Assembly: GCA_021396245.1 (NCBI GenBank)
Contig: WNYE01000044.1
Coordinates: 62,001-126,000, forward strand
DNA: 64,000 bases
Direction: 5' to 3'
Source: Sporothrix humicola
Taxonomy: Eukaryota > Ascomycota > Sordariomycetes > Ophiostomatales > Ophiostomataceae
Under the pieces are notes generated by a model. That model was not told the DNA's origin. It saw only the letters and a program-made list of their open reading frames with translations, and did not search any database. Below are positions 31,879-45,100 of this stretch, in pieces (within the stretch, counting starts at the first letter, position 1; each line of letters begins with the position of its first letter). A program made the position numbers and the translations under genes.

Positions 31879-32430
31879 CTCGGATATGGTCTGTTGTTGT
31901 TGTTGTTGTTCTTGTTGGGGTGCGAAGACAACAAGCGACTTCGGCGACAGGGAAGATGGAGAACGGAAAGGAAAGCAGTACTAGTAGAAAATGAAATGCT
32001 GTATGTAATAATATATGATCAGATGCTGCAGCTTCTTCTTTTTAGTCTCAAACAGGCAATGTGTAGATGTGAAATACAAAACAAGATATAAAAGAAACAG
32101 ATCAGCCCATGGAGACAGAAAGAATGAAAGATGCAAGAGCAATAACAAGAATGACAGAAACTCCCAACATCCAAATGGTCCGTCTCCTCTTTGTGCCCAA
32201 AAAATCACACTATAAATGCAGTAGCAAATACACCAAAATTATGGCGTAATCGCCGCTCGCCCCAGAAATTTAGGCGTTCTTTTCGCCCTTTTCAACTTTT
32301 CGACTGTTCAACGCGCCCCGCACCTGGACGCTTCCGATCGCTCGGCTCGGCATTCCCCTTCAGTCACAGCGTCGTTGTTGTGCATGTCGTGCGCCGTACT
32401 TTCTTTTCGTTTCTTTCCTGTCATGTGTGT
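31879..32430. other. Intergenic region between oxygenase and UTP17
   Basis: Promoter of the oxygenase gene and 3' region of UTP17, both on the minus strand. The middle is AT-rich. It includes the CAA-type repeat; no other gene seen. Confidence 0.55.
31892..31917 (-). repeat. CAA-type triplet repeat in the leader of the oxygenase gene
   Basis: TTG triplets on the + strand, with one TTC interruption, read as CAA triplets on the coding strand, starting 14 nt upstream of the ATG. Confidence 0.8.
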
Positions 32431-35400
32431 TCAACCCGCACGAACAACACTCGGGAGGCTCGACAAAAGACCCGACACCTGCCAGAAAAGCTCCTCAATC
32501 GAAGTAGAGGCCGTTGCCGGCGCCGCCTCAAAGATCTCGCGCAGCTTCTGCGGCGCAATCACGACGTCGTGTGCGTCCTCAATGCCATACGTGTCGTCGT
32601 CTTCCGCTGCGCCAGAGGTGCCGTTGGTGTCCTGCATCTCCTCATCGGCATCCTCCTCACCCTCGTCCTCATCCGCATTGTGGCCGTTGACAGCCACATC
32701 AAGAGTCGCAGCCGCGCCCGTCGTCGTCGACGGTAGGTTAAGGTCTGCTAGAGACTGGCCCAGCGACGTCGTGTCGGCCGCGTCGGCAATCGACCACATT
32801 TGCGCCGCCGAGTCGATGGCCAGGAAGCCCGACAGGCCAACAGCTGGCAGCAGCGACACCACCAGGTTCGGCAGGTTCTTGGTGAACAGGGGCTCGGCGT
32901 GGTCGGGCGAGTACACGACCAGGCGCGAGGCAAACCGCGTGGGCGCGTGAGCGGCCTTGACAGCGGCAGTAGACGTAGACGTAGACGTAGTTGTAGACGT
33001 GGCCGTAGACTCAAACTCGCTGGCAGGGCCCAGCTTGTAGGGGACCGCAACCACAAACGTGTTGGCAAGGCGGCCGACGGCAAGTTGTGTCAGCGCCGAC
33101 GCCGTGCCCAGATCAGACTCCGCAATGCTCTCGAGAATCTGCAGGCCGTAGCGCAGCTCGTCCGCGACAATATCAAAGACGCGCAGATCCTCCGACAGCA
33201 GCACCAGCGACGATCCCATGACCGCCACGCCGCGAATCCGCCCGCGAAACATGCCCTGCAGCGTGTCACGCACAACGCCCGACTCGGCGTCGATCGTGTA
33301 CAGCACCGCCTCGTGGTCGGGGCCGCCAAACGCCGCAAACACCGTCGAGCCGTCCTCAGAAAAGGCCAAGGCGCCGTTGCGGCGGTCGGCATGGCGGGCC
33401 AGGAGGCTGTCCCGCTCGTCGTCCGTCTCGCCCAGCGGCAGCGGCACAGACTGTGTGCAGTGCCAGCTCACCAGCGGGCGGCCGCTGTCGTCCTTGGCCA
33501 CCAGGCCGTCGCGCACGCGCTGCTTAATGCCCCAGAAACGCACAACGGCATCGTCGCCCAGCGTCACAAACCGGCTGCTGTGCCGCGTATCAGCTTCCAC
33601 GGCGAAAATAGTCTCGGCCTTGCTGGTGAAGTGGGCCTCGTTAATCCGCGACACCAGGTCATACTCATTAACAGCCTCGTCCCCCGCTGCAGCATCGCCC
33701 TCGCGACGGTCGGTCACAGACCAGAACTTGAGGTGCACCTCGCGCCGGTCACGCGCCCACTCCTTCTTGAGCGACGGCTCGCCCGGCATACCGCTAATAT
33801 CCCGCTCCGGCGGCTGCCACTCGTCCACCGACGCCAGCCACTGGCCGTCGCGCGAGGCACAGAGGTGGGCAATGGTCGGCTCCGTCACCGGCTGGCCCTG
33901 CGATGTCGTGTTGGCGTCGGTCGGGTTTGTGCGTGCCAGCGGCTGCTTGGCGACGCTGCGGAACGACGACACGTCAAACGTTTGCAGGAGCGACGACGAC
34001 GGCTGGCCACCCGTTTGGCTCGCCTTTTGGCCGTTGCCGACCCGCAGCCAGATCCGGGACGCATCTGTCGGGTTCACGGCAGCGGGGATGGGCTTCGTAA
34101 TCGACTCGATTGGCTGCCAGGTGCGGTTCACGCTGGCGTCCTTGGCGGGCGTCTGGGTGAGAGTGAGAGACTGCAGGCCCGAGACGTAGAAAGTCGGCTT
34201 CATTTCGGCCGTCGACAAAATCATGGTCGAGTTGTCATCGAGGTGCACGGCGTACGATGCACCGCGCGGCGAAACCACAATGTTCTCGATGCTGGCCGAC
34301 AGGTGCGGCAGGAAATCCTGCTTGCTCGTCTCCGTCTGCCACAGCACAAGCACAGACTCGGGACCACCAGAGATGAAGTAGTTGCCGTCCTTGGACCACT
34401 TGACGGCATACACGGACCGGCTGTGCCAGTGGTGCTTCCGTGGCCGCACGTTGGCCTTCTTCTTCCGTGAGCTCTCAACCGTAGCTTCCTGTAGCCGGCT
34501 AAAGACGTCGTCGTAAACGTAAATCGCACCACGGACACAGCCCACAACGAGGTCCAGGGATGCACCGCGCTTTGTGTTGACAGACCGCACGTCGAGGCAT
34601 GCAATCTCATCGGCAGCGTCGAGCGAATAAAACTGGTACGCCAAATCGTTCAGCGTCTCGGGCAGCCGGTCGCCATTGGCCGCCGCCTTCAGGCCACCAA
34701 CAAACACAATGTTGCCGCTCGAGCCGACGACGAAGCGGCCGTTGCTGGATGTGCGGAGAAGGTCGATGGCCGTCGTGCTGTTTTTCGGTGCTGTGAAAAG
34801 AGTCCGGCCGGCCGTCTTGGCCAGTGCCGCTGCATCGTATGCCGTTACGCTCCACGCACCCGGTGCACCCTCAGACAGGAAGAGAACCTCCTTCTCAAGC
34901 TGACCAAACTGCACCAGCTCGGCAGTCAGACCGACAAGGCGTGGGGCCGGCTCCTGTTTCCGCTTAATCCGCTCAATGTCGCCAGATGTCCAGTTGGCAC
35001 GGAAAAGAGTGCCGTCTGCACAGCCAATCCACACCAGCTCGTCTGACTTGGGCGACAGGGCGATGCTGACAATACGGGCCAGGCGGGTGTCTTCTGGCAG
35101 CTTTATCCGGCGTTCCAGGAGCGAGTCTGCGGTGGTGTAGATTTGGAGGGAGGTGTAGTAGGCGACGATGAGGTGTCTAAAGGAAACGCAATGTTAGCGA
35201 AGGTCAATACCCTTTCAGGCCACAAACCATTCGATCAAAGGCCAGATATAGTCGGCAGTCATAACGTACTCTTCATCGTTTGAGAAAACGGGATCAATGT
35301 CGGCCATAGCACCGCCCATCGGCTCCGAAAGCTTCCATGTTGTCTTTTGGTCGGCGATTGCCCGTGATGCTGGCTGGGCAAGCTGGCTGTTGCGGCTGGA

Positions 35401-35565
35401 GCCGTTGCTCTTCCTCCCTGCCGGGCTCTCCTTCTTCTCCCCTTCAACTTCCTCAACCTCCTCGGCCTGGCCCTTGCGCTTCTTTAAACGGGTGATGTCC
35501 TCGGCTTTGTCTCTTTTCCGCTTCTTTTGGCTGTCGGCCGCAGCCGCAGCCTTTCGGGAGGGCAT
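32431..35565 (-). CDS. utp17: U3 snoRNP/t-UTP protein Utp17 (Nan1, WDR75 homologue)
   Basis: Two exons, 35565-35270 and 35176-32431, with a 93-nt intron (GTACGT...TTTAG), give 1013 residues. Without splicing the first exon runs into a stop; splicing yields NDEEHLIVAYYTSLQIY. A basic N-terminus (SQKKRKRDKAED, LKKRKG) is followed by WKLSEPMGGAMADIDPVFS and then two WD40 propellers, seen as repeats such as YAVKWSKDGNYFISGGPESVLVLWQTE. The C-terminus is very acidic (EDEGEEDADEE) and ends in a conserved helical segment. Utp17 belongs to the t-UTP subcomplex, which binds pre-rRNA early, supports Pol I transcription and is needed for 18S maturation in the nucleolus. It is divergent from RPB10. Confidence 0.9.
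32969..33010 (-). repeat. Coding 6-bp repeat in UTP17 (Ser/Thr run)
   Basis: Seven hexamers of GTAGAC type on the + strand, two degenerate, encode a Ser-Thr run in an insertion of the second propeller. Multiples of six keep the frame. Confidence 0.75.
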
Positions 35566-36150
35566 TTTGGTTGTGTGAGTTTGTTGATTTTCCTGATTGT
35601 TCTCAAAATGCAGAGTGTCACTTCGAAAATTTCCACAAACGTAAAAGGGGAGGCGTGAATGTCGCAATGTTGTCTCAAACGAGGCCGTGAATAGTTGTTG
35701 TTATTCAATCCGACGATTGGAAAAAATCGTCCCTAGAACTTTTTTGCTAGCAAAAGGCCCCAATAGCGCCTGCCGCTGCTGGTTTGCTCTGCTCTTTCCC
35801 CCAAACTCAAACCGTTCCTGCTCTAAAGAAACTTTTTTTGCGATAAGACTGGGAAGGCACGCCCGATAAGAAAAATAAGTGGGACCTCCGGCCATTTCAT
35901 TTTTCCTTTTGCCGCTAAGCTCTTTGCAGCAATAGCAGCAGGCTCTCCCTATTGCGGCAGGCGGCGAATGGGTGGCTCTTTCTTTGTCGCCGCGCCGCGC
36001 TGCAAAAAAGTTGTCATCTCGAAAACGACGACCATCTCCAAAAAGCCTCCAAAACGCGACGTTTGTGCAATCGTCTTCTTCACCCATCCGCAACCCACCA
36101 CACCGGTACCCAAAGATCGATACTACGACCCCCCATCTACGCCAGTCAAG
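35566..36150. promoter_or_regulatory. Divergent promoter between UTP17 and RPB10
   Basis: 585 bp shared by two ribosome/RNA-polymerase genes. GAAAATTTC at 35625-35633, about 60 nt from the UTP17 start, resembles the RRPE element of yeast ribosome-biogenesis promoters. The resemblance is partial. Confidence 0.5.
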
Positions 36151-36575
36151 ATGATTATCCCCATTCGGTGCTTTTCGTGCGGCAAGGTCAGTCACGGCGC
36201 GCATCGCTCGACGATTGCCTCTTCTTTTTGATCTTTTCGATCATCACCTGTCCTAGGAGACATCCATTCTAACAACCCCTCCAGGTGACCGGCGATCTCT
36301 GGGAGCGCTACCTCAAGCTTCTGGACGACAACATCCCCGATGGGTATGTCTCTTTCCCCGTCTGCAGTCCATCCCCGAAAGCATAAACTGTTCTGTTGTC
36401 TGTCTATGACGAATGCTAACGACATTCCGTCTCCAGTGATGCCATGGACCAGCTTGGCTGCAAGCGGTACTGCTGCCGCCGCATGATCATGACCCACGTC
36501 GACCTTATTGAGAAGCTGCTCAAGTACACGCCCGACGGCCGCAGCGAGAAGAAGAATGCCCTTGTCAACAGCTAA
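36151..36575 (+). CDS. rpb10: RNA polymerases I, II and III shared subunit Rpb10 (ABC10-beta)
   Basis: Three exons, 36151-36186, 36285-36343 and 36437-36575, give 77 residues. The start MIIPIRCFSCGK and the later GCKRYCCRRMIMTHVDLIEKLL are diagnostic. The zinc ligands Cys7, Cys10, Cys44 and Cys45 are all present. The protein is a core assembly subunit of all three nuclear RNA polymerases. Length is slightly above the usual 67-71, through a short polar C-terminal extension (RSEKKNALVNS). A TTCTAAC branch site precedes exon 2. Confidence 0.96.
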
Positions 36576-39500
36576 ACGAGTTTCGCCCCCCTAAAGCCCG
36601 AACGAAAACGAGTTCCAACATCTGGCACTATCATCCATCCAACCCTTTTCAATGTTCGAACCGTACCTGATACGATGAGGCACACTCCGTCTGGCGGAGC
36701 GGCGTGCGGCCTCACCTTTCTCCCCGACTCCGAACCATCCAAAATACACGTCTCGACTGGCATCTTGCCTTGTTGAGGAGTGACGATACAGCCCTCAGGG
36801 GCACTCACGGGCAGAACCCAGCCCGTTTCCGACTTGGCGTTTTCTTCGTTTATCCTATGTTGCACCATCGGCGAATGGCGTTAAATTTTATTTGCTTTTT
36901 GATATATTACTGTTATTTTTCGGCGAAAAAGAAAGGGTGTTTAGAGGGGAAGACAGGCCTGGAATAGTGAGGACAAGATGAGGGGGGACAAAATCGACGG
37001 ATGCGGCGACCCCAGCGCAGGATGTGCGCTTTCGACAAAGCCTGGCAGGATCGAGAAAAGGTCTGTTGTCCTGTTGGGAACGATGGGGGACTGCATTTGC
37101 TCGAGCAAAGGCAACCCTCGACAGCGGATCTTCCGACTTGAAGGCCCAAACACCGAAACCGAATATCCGACGTTCGACTTTGCTGTTTGTCCGTTGCTTC
37201 CCACACGGCGCTTACAGGCGATTTTACGATGGCACCAACACACATCCTGTTTTGCAGCCGCGATGGTGTCCGAATCCTGCAACAGACGCGCAGCAGGGCA
37301 TGTCGGGCAGTGGAGGATTTCATGCAAAGCCCAGCACAAGGTGTGGGTTCTTTCGCCATTTATGTGGGAAAAGAAACAGAGGAATGGGGAAGCAGTGTCT
37401 GCCATATAGATGAATTAAATTATGATATTTATTGTCCAGCTTTTTTCATCTTCTACGTGAGGTCGGTTCGTCTTCAAGTAGATATGCACAGCTCCTGCAA
37501 TGCAGGCCCAAGGAGCATGAAGACATGTTGAATACTCGGTCTGCACATCGTCAGGTCAAGAGGAGGTTCCTCGTTAGTCTCTATTGGATGAACATCAAAG
37601 GGATTATAAAAGGCGGTGTTTGTTGATCCATCCACGGCGCAGCCTTCCAACGACGGCCGCATATTTGGCGGCCACCATGCGGCCATCTCTGAAGGCCGGT
37701 CTTTGACGCCTTGTTTGTTCTTCTCGGGTGTGCCAGTGTTGCTTCGACCATCCAATCTTTCATTCTCTGGCATCGTCTGAATATCAAAGGATCGTCAGAA
37801 CCACCAACACTGCCATTGGGGCTTGTTTGACGGCCGGCTTTTTGGGTCAGACCTAGTGAAGGCAGACTTGACGACTAGACTATCCCAAGACAAGATGCAC
37901 AAACGGACACGAGGTTCATTCCTTCCATCTCCATGCCCCGGGTCGAACAGGGTTGAAAGGATCGTTGGCGCTTGTAAAGCAAACGACACGAAAGACAGGA
38001 AACAAGACGCAAAACCAACAACACCTCCACCATTCATAAACAGCCATGCTTGTGTGTTTCCGGAATAGCCTGTCTCTGTTCCCCCAACTCCGTTGCCATT
38101 TTCGCCGGCCGCCTCCTACCCGAGGGCGTGGAACTGGGGTGTTAGGCCATTGTGACAAGAGACCCACGAGGCTTTTTATCATTCATCACACCTTTTTTTT
38201 CCCCCTCGTCCTGTTTCCGAGACTGTCGATACGAGTATTCCTTTTATTTTTCCAACATTTCCAGTCTCCTCCTTCTGGTTAGGGCCCAACAATGAGCATC
38301 CAACGTGGGAATAGAATCCTTTTATTCTTTTTTTTGTGCTTAACCGCCCTCTCGTTTTTGCATTGCAGGTATCTCCATATTATGTGTAAGTGCAGCTTCG
38401 TGCATGTGCATTCTCGCGGCGTATGTTTTCTTTTTGTCAACAAAATCAACGCCACGACTTGGTCATGTCTGCACAAATGCACAAATGTTCAGTTGTTTTC
38501 TTTCAATTTTTCCATCTCGAGGCACCAAAAGAATTGGTTGTTTGTCTCTCATTTTCTCATATATCGATGCTACTTCTTTCCAACAGTCGTTCGGAATTTC
38601 CGAGCAGATGTTGGGTTTCTTGAACCTCTACAGACCCCTGCAGGGTTGTATTTCGGAATATGTTTTGAGGATATGAGAAACACCACGCCAGATTATGATT
38701 TCTCCCACCTTGAGCCGCTTTCGGTCTCTGCCAAAAGGATATCACCATTGCATGTCAATGGGCATCGAGGCACGGAGTCCACTTGTCAATAATATTTGGT
38801 TGTGATGCGGAAGGTAAATTTTCGAATATGAGATATAAAATAAATATGGATTAAACGATAAAATCAGACGACAAAAAGTACTTGTTTATCAGTGATGACG
38901 ATCACAAACGAAGAACGTTGCAGTACGTAAAAAGCACGAGGAGGGGAATCTAGAAAACGGCCTAGATACCGGGGACCTTGGCGAGCATCGAACTCAATCA
39001 ATATGGATCCCATATGAGCGCCCGTTGTGGGTCAAGCCCCGTCGTGCCGGGCGCGTAACCAGCAGCCAGGGGTGGTCAGTTTTTTGCACAATTGGGGGGG
39101 AGAGGGGGGAAAGAGCATGGGAAAGGTGGTAATAGATGGGGCTAGTTTTCGTGTGCTGTGTGGGAGAGGCAATTTAATCGAGATAGTTGGACCGAGATTT
39201 GGTTTTTCTTTTGTTCTGTTCTTATTTTCTGTGCTTTCGGCCACATTCTTGTTTTGATTTTTTCGTCGTTCTTTTATTCCTTTGCCTTTTTGGGATGGTC
39301 AAGATACAAACACTCTGAAGCTTCCCCTCTTGGCAGTATCAGACCCACCACCATATTTACGTTGTATTAGCTGCCAGCCGGGATCAAACATCTTAAGTAA
39401 ATACTGTGTACTACTGGGAATATAAGTAAAGAAAAGAAGAATCAAAAAGAAGATAAACGAAACAGAAACAAAATAAAATATACGCACACTGAGGCCGCAC

Positions 39501-39692
39501 GATTTCCGAATCCCGCTCACCCGCATCTGCAATGCGTCCCCCATGCGTCTTTCGTGCGCCTCGTGCTCTCTTTGTGCGTCTGATAGAATACCCTGGCCCG
39601 TCCTTCGGTGCCTACCGCCAACATCAGAGCATGGAGACATGGAAACAGGATAAAGAGAAGGAAGAGAATACATCAAAAAGGAGAAGGAGAAG

Positions 39693-39738
39693 AGGCCCAA
39701 CCGGCCAACGGGCCAACTGGCCAGGCCAACAGGCCCAC
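39693..39738 (+). repeat. 8-bp GGCCAAC-type tandem repeat
   Basis: About five to six imperfect copies of NGGCCAAC. Confidence 0.7.
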
Positions 39739-41905
39739 GTAGAGTATCAGCCAACCATAAAATATCGAAAGCTCCGCTCGTCGTCGCTTATTTTGACCGT
39801 TTAATCGCGAAACGCACGACCAAAGCGCGGCTCGCGAGTGCAGATTTCTGTTCAGGCACAAGAGTACACCGCTCTTTTTTTCTTCTTTTCTTCCCGTTTT
39901 TTTTTTTTTTTTTGTTTTCTTCTTTTTCATTTGTCCTTCTTCTATTTCTTTTATTCCATCAAAGAAGCCGCCCTCGATTTTATTCATCCGTCAGCTAAGT
40001 GTCGAAGCTGTATCGTAAACGCGGGCAAGTGGATGCCCTGGCAGAGATCCACGCTCGAAGCGCGCGAGGCAAGCGAGCAACGTCGTACATGAGGCTCTCA
40101 AAAATATCAAAGGAGAAAAAAAACACCATGAAAGTGCAAGAATATGACACGCCTCTTTTCTATGTTTCTCCTCGCCCATGATCTATGTGTGCTAATGCAC
40201 TTGCTTTGCTGGCATTGCCTGATTCGCCGTAGAGGATGGTGTATGAAAGGTGTGCCCGGCCTCGTCTCTCTTTTTCTTCTGCCACCCATAAGATATCTAT
40301 CGGTGAAGGAATGTCAGTCAAGGCCGGTCGATTCCTGCACCTCCTGCGTCTTGCATCTCAAAGCTCGCGTCTTTTTTTTTTTTTTTCGTCCGTCCAAACC
40401 ACCTTCTTCTCCCAGCCGGTCTCCTCTTTTTTTATGTATCTTTTAGTCCACATAATCTCTTCGGTACGAAATAATTACCCTTTTCTCTCGTTCGTGTCAC
40501 CATGGGCGCTTCTTTCCGGATATTCACGCAATTTCTCATTCATGCCCATGTCTGCCGCTCGAAAAGGTCCTGCAGTGAAGAAGCAGACGCGGCTATCATG
40601 ATGGATGTATCTTTTTTCGTAAACGAGACGCGGCTATTTTGGTGGATACGCTTGTTGCTTCCTGTTTTCAGTCGATACCGTTGTGCACTTTCTTGCCGTC
40701 CTAACCGATGCATGCCCAACCTCAAAAGATCTTAACAAGCAGAGACGGGCAGGATAGCCAGCTGTTGTGTTGATATTCACCGGTGCTGTGAGAAAGTGCA
40801 CTTTTGCGTATATTTCGTCCCTTTACTCTGCAAGTAACTGGCCGTTGGCCACTGGAACTCACCGGTGGCAGTCGTCTTACACCCTTCATGAAAAAAGAGA
40901 AGAAAAGAACACGAGAAAAAAAGAAGAAAAGAAAAAGAAGAAAAAAACAAAACAAGGACAAGACCAGCCCATCCGATGCCCACCAAACAGATCAAACGAG
41001 AGGGCAAAGTGGGTGTGACGCTTGTGCGTAGCTGCTTTCACTTACACCGAATGTACCCAGATTGTCGGAAAGCGACCTATGCCCTGTCAGGCTTGACCTC
41101 GAACACAGCTCCTTGTCGGGTGTGGACGAAGCAGAAAAGAGCAGAAAGATTTTTCCAAGAAAGGATTTCAGCCCGCTCGGCCTCAAAGCTCTCTTGAGGA
41201 AACAATTGATAATGGCGGATGCACAGGAGACTTGTCAGCTCGAGTGGCGCCTGTGGGGGGAGGGGGACAATCAGCATCGGTCATGGATTACTCTATGTCC
41301 CATGTTGTTTTTCTGAGTTCTGCACTCTGTACTCCGAACTCCGTATATTGTCGTCGCTTCTTTTCTTGCACCTTGTCGATGGGGTTGCACTCCGTGTAAA
41401 CCTTTCATGCCTGTCGTGCGTTGTGCGTCGTTCTCGTGGGCCGCCATGAACCAGACATGTCGCGAGATTAAATAAAAAAAGTGGCTGCATTGCGAGGCCA
41501 TGCCGTCCCGATGTTGGTTTCAGTCGTCGCCTAATGCGTCTGTTTCTTTGATTCTTCGATGTTGGACCATGCAGCAATTAAGCAATGCAGTATCCTGTCG
41601 TTTTGTCGCTCTGTCGTTCTGTTGTCTGCCATCCTGCCATCTTCTTTTGTGCTGCGGCCGCGGTTGCGAGGCGCGCCAGACGCGTTGTAGTGGGCTCTCT
41701 GCCGGTCAAGAGTGGCACAAAAGATGCCCGACGAAAAAAGAAAATATGAAAATGGCCTGTTGGTTCAGAAAAGGGGCAAATTGCAATAGACGACGCGGGA
41801 TGTGGGCGAGCCTTCCCAGAACGGCATCCACAAGATTTACAATCGTTTTTGCCAGCTGCCGTTATTATCAAGAAGCGCGTGGCAGGAGCGACATCAACTA
41901 AAGAA

Positions 41906-41929
41906 AGAGAGAGAGAGAGAGAGAGAGAG
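41906..41929 (+). repeat. (AG)12 microsatellite
   Basis: Twelve uninterrupted AG dinucleotides. Confidence 0.9.
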
Positions 41930-42100
41930 CGAATATCACAGCGTAGGGACAGAAGGCTTGAGGCAGCACCCTTCTTAAGGAAAGAGCGAACGAGCGGCCC
42001 AGTCCGCTTCCATATTTGGCGAAAGTCAATGTTTATACTCGTGTGCATCGCACCTTCCATCTGATGATGGTGTTGAGGCAATATGGGCCGAGCTAGGCAT

Positions 42101-45100
42101 CGGCGACACCATTCGTTCCTGCCTTGTATTGTAAGGCCAGAAAAGGGGCACCCATTTTTGTGTTGTTTGTTGTTTTTTCTATCTTCTCCATAACATCGTC
42201 ACCCTCATTCATAGTAGCCCATTTCGTTCTCCCATCAATTTCCACCATCGACTTGACTCCCACATTTCCCCGTGCTCAGAACCCATGCGCGCTCCTCCCG
42301 GCTCATTCATACCTGGTGTAGCCTGGTTTTGTTTGTTTTCGTTTCCTAGCATTTCGCTTCCCTCTTTTCCACCGCTCTTTGGCATCCGCGATATTGAGCC
42401 CTCCAGCTGCCGCGAAAGTGGTTGTGCTGGTCCGTTCAGGCGTACAGGCGGGATAATATCACGTACTTAATGGGCAAGGGTATGGGGCACAACGGAAAAG
42501 GGAAAGGAGTCGGTGATTTTGAGCCCCTCCTCAACGGCGGCAACCAAAGAAAATGGTAAGAGAACGCACCTGACGACAAAGAAGAAAAAAAACGAAGAAG
42601 CGACAGAAAATGAGGATCAAGCTAACAAGGCTGGGAAGACACAGACTGACAAAACACAACTCCATTCATCTTTGGGAATGAAGTGGGAGGACCCAATTTA
42701 CTTGCGTGTGGCTTCCCCCCTCGACTGCCTGAATTAAGCGCCGACCCCTGTCACACTTCATGCAGCTTTCTTAGTAGCTTGCATCTCCATCCATCCCCAT
42801 CCATCAGCCAGACTGCACCTTGTCTGTGCTCTGACTGGCTGGCTGTCTCAGCAAAGATGCGCAGCTGCAACTCTGAGTGGCTACTTTCTCTCTCGACAGA
42901 CACCCCCCTTTCCTCTTTTCTCCCCACCACCTTGCCCACGCCGTCCGTCGACCCTTGTTCCTTCAACGGAGGAATATGCCTCTCTCCAACCCCCGAACGA
43001 AGTGAGCAAGAGATGGGTGCTTCGTATGCAAGGAATGGGTTGAACAAAAGACAATGGAAGAGAAGCTGCAAGAAGAATACAACGGGTAGGTTTGCAGTAA
43101 GGAGAGCCGAGGGAGATGGGGAGAAAACAAAAGGCAAAATACCACACGATATCCGTCGAGTTTTGAGTGCAGCCAGCCTCTTCCCCCAAGCAAAACACAC
43201 ACATCCTCCACGCTCGCGGCACGCACCTACGCATAACTCACAAACACCAGTGTCCCAAACAGGCTTTTCGCCGGACTACTCAAAACGTTTGGCCCAAAGA
43301 CACCAATGATTTTGGCATTGCCTCCTCCTTGCCTCGCCAGCTCTGGCACATCGTCTTCTATCTAGCCCCGTCATCACAAGATCTTTACAGAACTGCAAGA
43401 CAATAGACGCATTTACACAACAACACACCCATTAATACACCACAAGGCTGTGGGCCCGTTTGGCGCTGGTGCCGGCGTTCAAAGACCCTGGGCAGCATTC
43501 CCCACGCACCCTTTCTATCTCTGGGTCGCCTCTGTTCCACCTTTGGAAAACAGGCAAGCAATTCCGCCATTGAAACAATAAACCCAGTGGAAAGGCAAGA
43601 CGAGATGAGCGGAAGGGAACAATAGTTCTCTGCTCCTGCATACTGCTGATCTTCTGCTCTCACGGTCTGTCTTTCTCTCTCTCAGGCCCCGGTCTCGTTC
43701 TTTTCCAAAGTCGTGTTTCGTTTCCCAGTTCCCCCTCCTCGCACGCCCTGCCCGCCTCTTCTCTTTGAATAATACCCCATTCAAACCGTGTGTTTTCTGC
43801 CCGCCCATCCGACACTTTACATTTTCTTCGAGAAATTCATCCAGACAGGCCAGACCAAGCGAGACAAGACCACGAAGGATCCGATCACAAGCTAGGCAGC
43901 TTTGCCCACAGCTGTCTGTCCCCCCCCATTGCTTTGCATGCATATGTGCATCGCTGCCGCTTATTCCTTACCTGACTCCTCCCAGCCAGCCCTTTTACCA
44001 GACACCCAATCCTCACTTCCCAAATCGCCTCGCACCGATTCTGCAACCCGTCACAAAGTCGCCGCCGGTAATACTCTCTCCATTTCACTAGCAGCTCTCT
44101 GGTTGTGGAACAGCAAATCCGCTTCCTGACAGGTCAAGACAACGAATCGAGCAAGAAACGCGCTCTACGGTGCAGCTTTAGCCCCGGATGCAAAGAGAGT
44201 AGGAAAACAAAAGTCCAAAAAATAATAATAATAAAGAAACAGAAAAGCCGCTTGTTGAGCGGCATTGCCAGTCAGTTAGACAGACTGATCAGGCAAAGGA
44301 CACTGCTGCATCCCGCTGCCAACAGCTGCCGCCATTGCTACCTCAGCTATCCAAAACCAAAGTTCCCTTTTCTTTTTTCTTTTTTATTTTCTGCGGTTTC
44401 CTACACTCCACTTGTACTCCCGCCGCCCTTCGCTTTTCTCTTTCCCCTTCACTTATTCATTCTCTCCTCTCTCCCACCCGTCCGCTCAGAGGTCTAATAT
44501 CAACGTCGCAACCGGCCTCTCTTCTTCCCTAATCTCTCATCCTCGCACGCTCGTTGCGCGGCTCTCTCTCTACCCCTACACTTTTGCCATTGGCCCTCCC
44601 TCCCTCCTCTTCCCCACCCGCTTTTCTTTCCTTCCTGTTGAAGCGGTTTCTTCTGATTAAACTCTCTTCGACCTCCCTCCTCTTTCTTCCTAGACCAAGG
44701 TCTATCCCACATAGAAGGCCATACGACGTGCTCAGTATTTCCTCCGTACCTTTTCCATCCTTCGCATGCAGCTACGCCTCGCCTAGCTTGGTCTGGCCCA
44801 CCGTGCACTGTTCGTCGAGACCGCCTGCGCCTTAAGAAGCTCTCTGCGACCGCTTTCTTCGACCCGTCCATCTTGTCTCTCCTCGCCTCTCGACCTATCC
44901 TTCCTGGCGGACCTGAACGTTCATCATCCATCTCCAGGCCGGCGCCACAGAAAGAGATCATCAAGGCAGACGCTGTTTCTCTTGCGCCTCTTTTGGGACG
45001 GCCTTTTATTGACCATTTGTTGTTTCTTTTGCGCTTCTTCTTTTGATTCGCCTTGTCTTTGTGCTTGTTTTCTTTTGGCGCTCCTTACCGCCCACCTACT

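Larger units (their letters stand above)
36576..42100. other. Gene-poor intergenic block
   Basis: About 5.5 kb with no recognisable gene. One open frame at 38292-38792 starts with a signal-like hydrophobic segment but has no known relatives I can name (see findings). Repeats lie at 39693-39738 and 41906-41929, and ACTCCGTA motifs cluster near 41330-41395. No tRNA was identified. Confidence 0.5.

Noticed and set aside
32800..34470. 556-codon + strand open frame opposite UTP17
   Set aside because: It is antisense to a well-supported conserved gene. Its Arg/His/Gly-rich sequence is what the GC-rich third codon positions of UTP17 produce on the other strand.
38960..39060. Possible tRNA-like segment with a TTCGA box on the minus strand
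   Set aside because: The T-stem does not pair and no acceptor or anticodon arm can be drawn.
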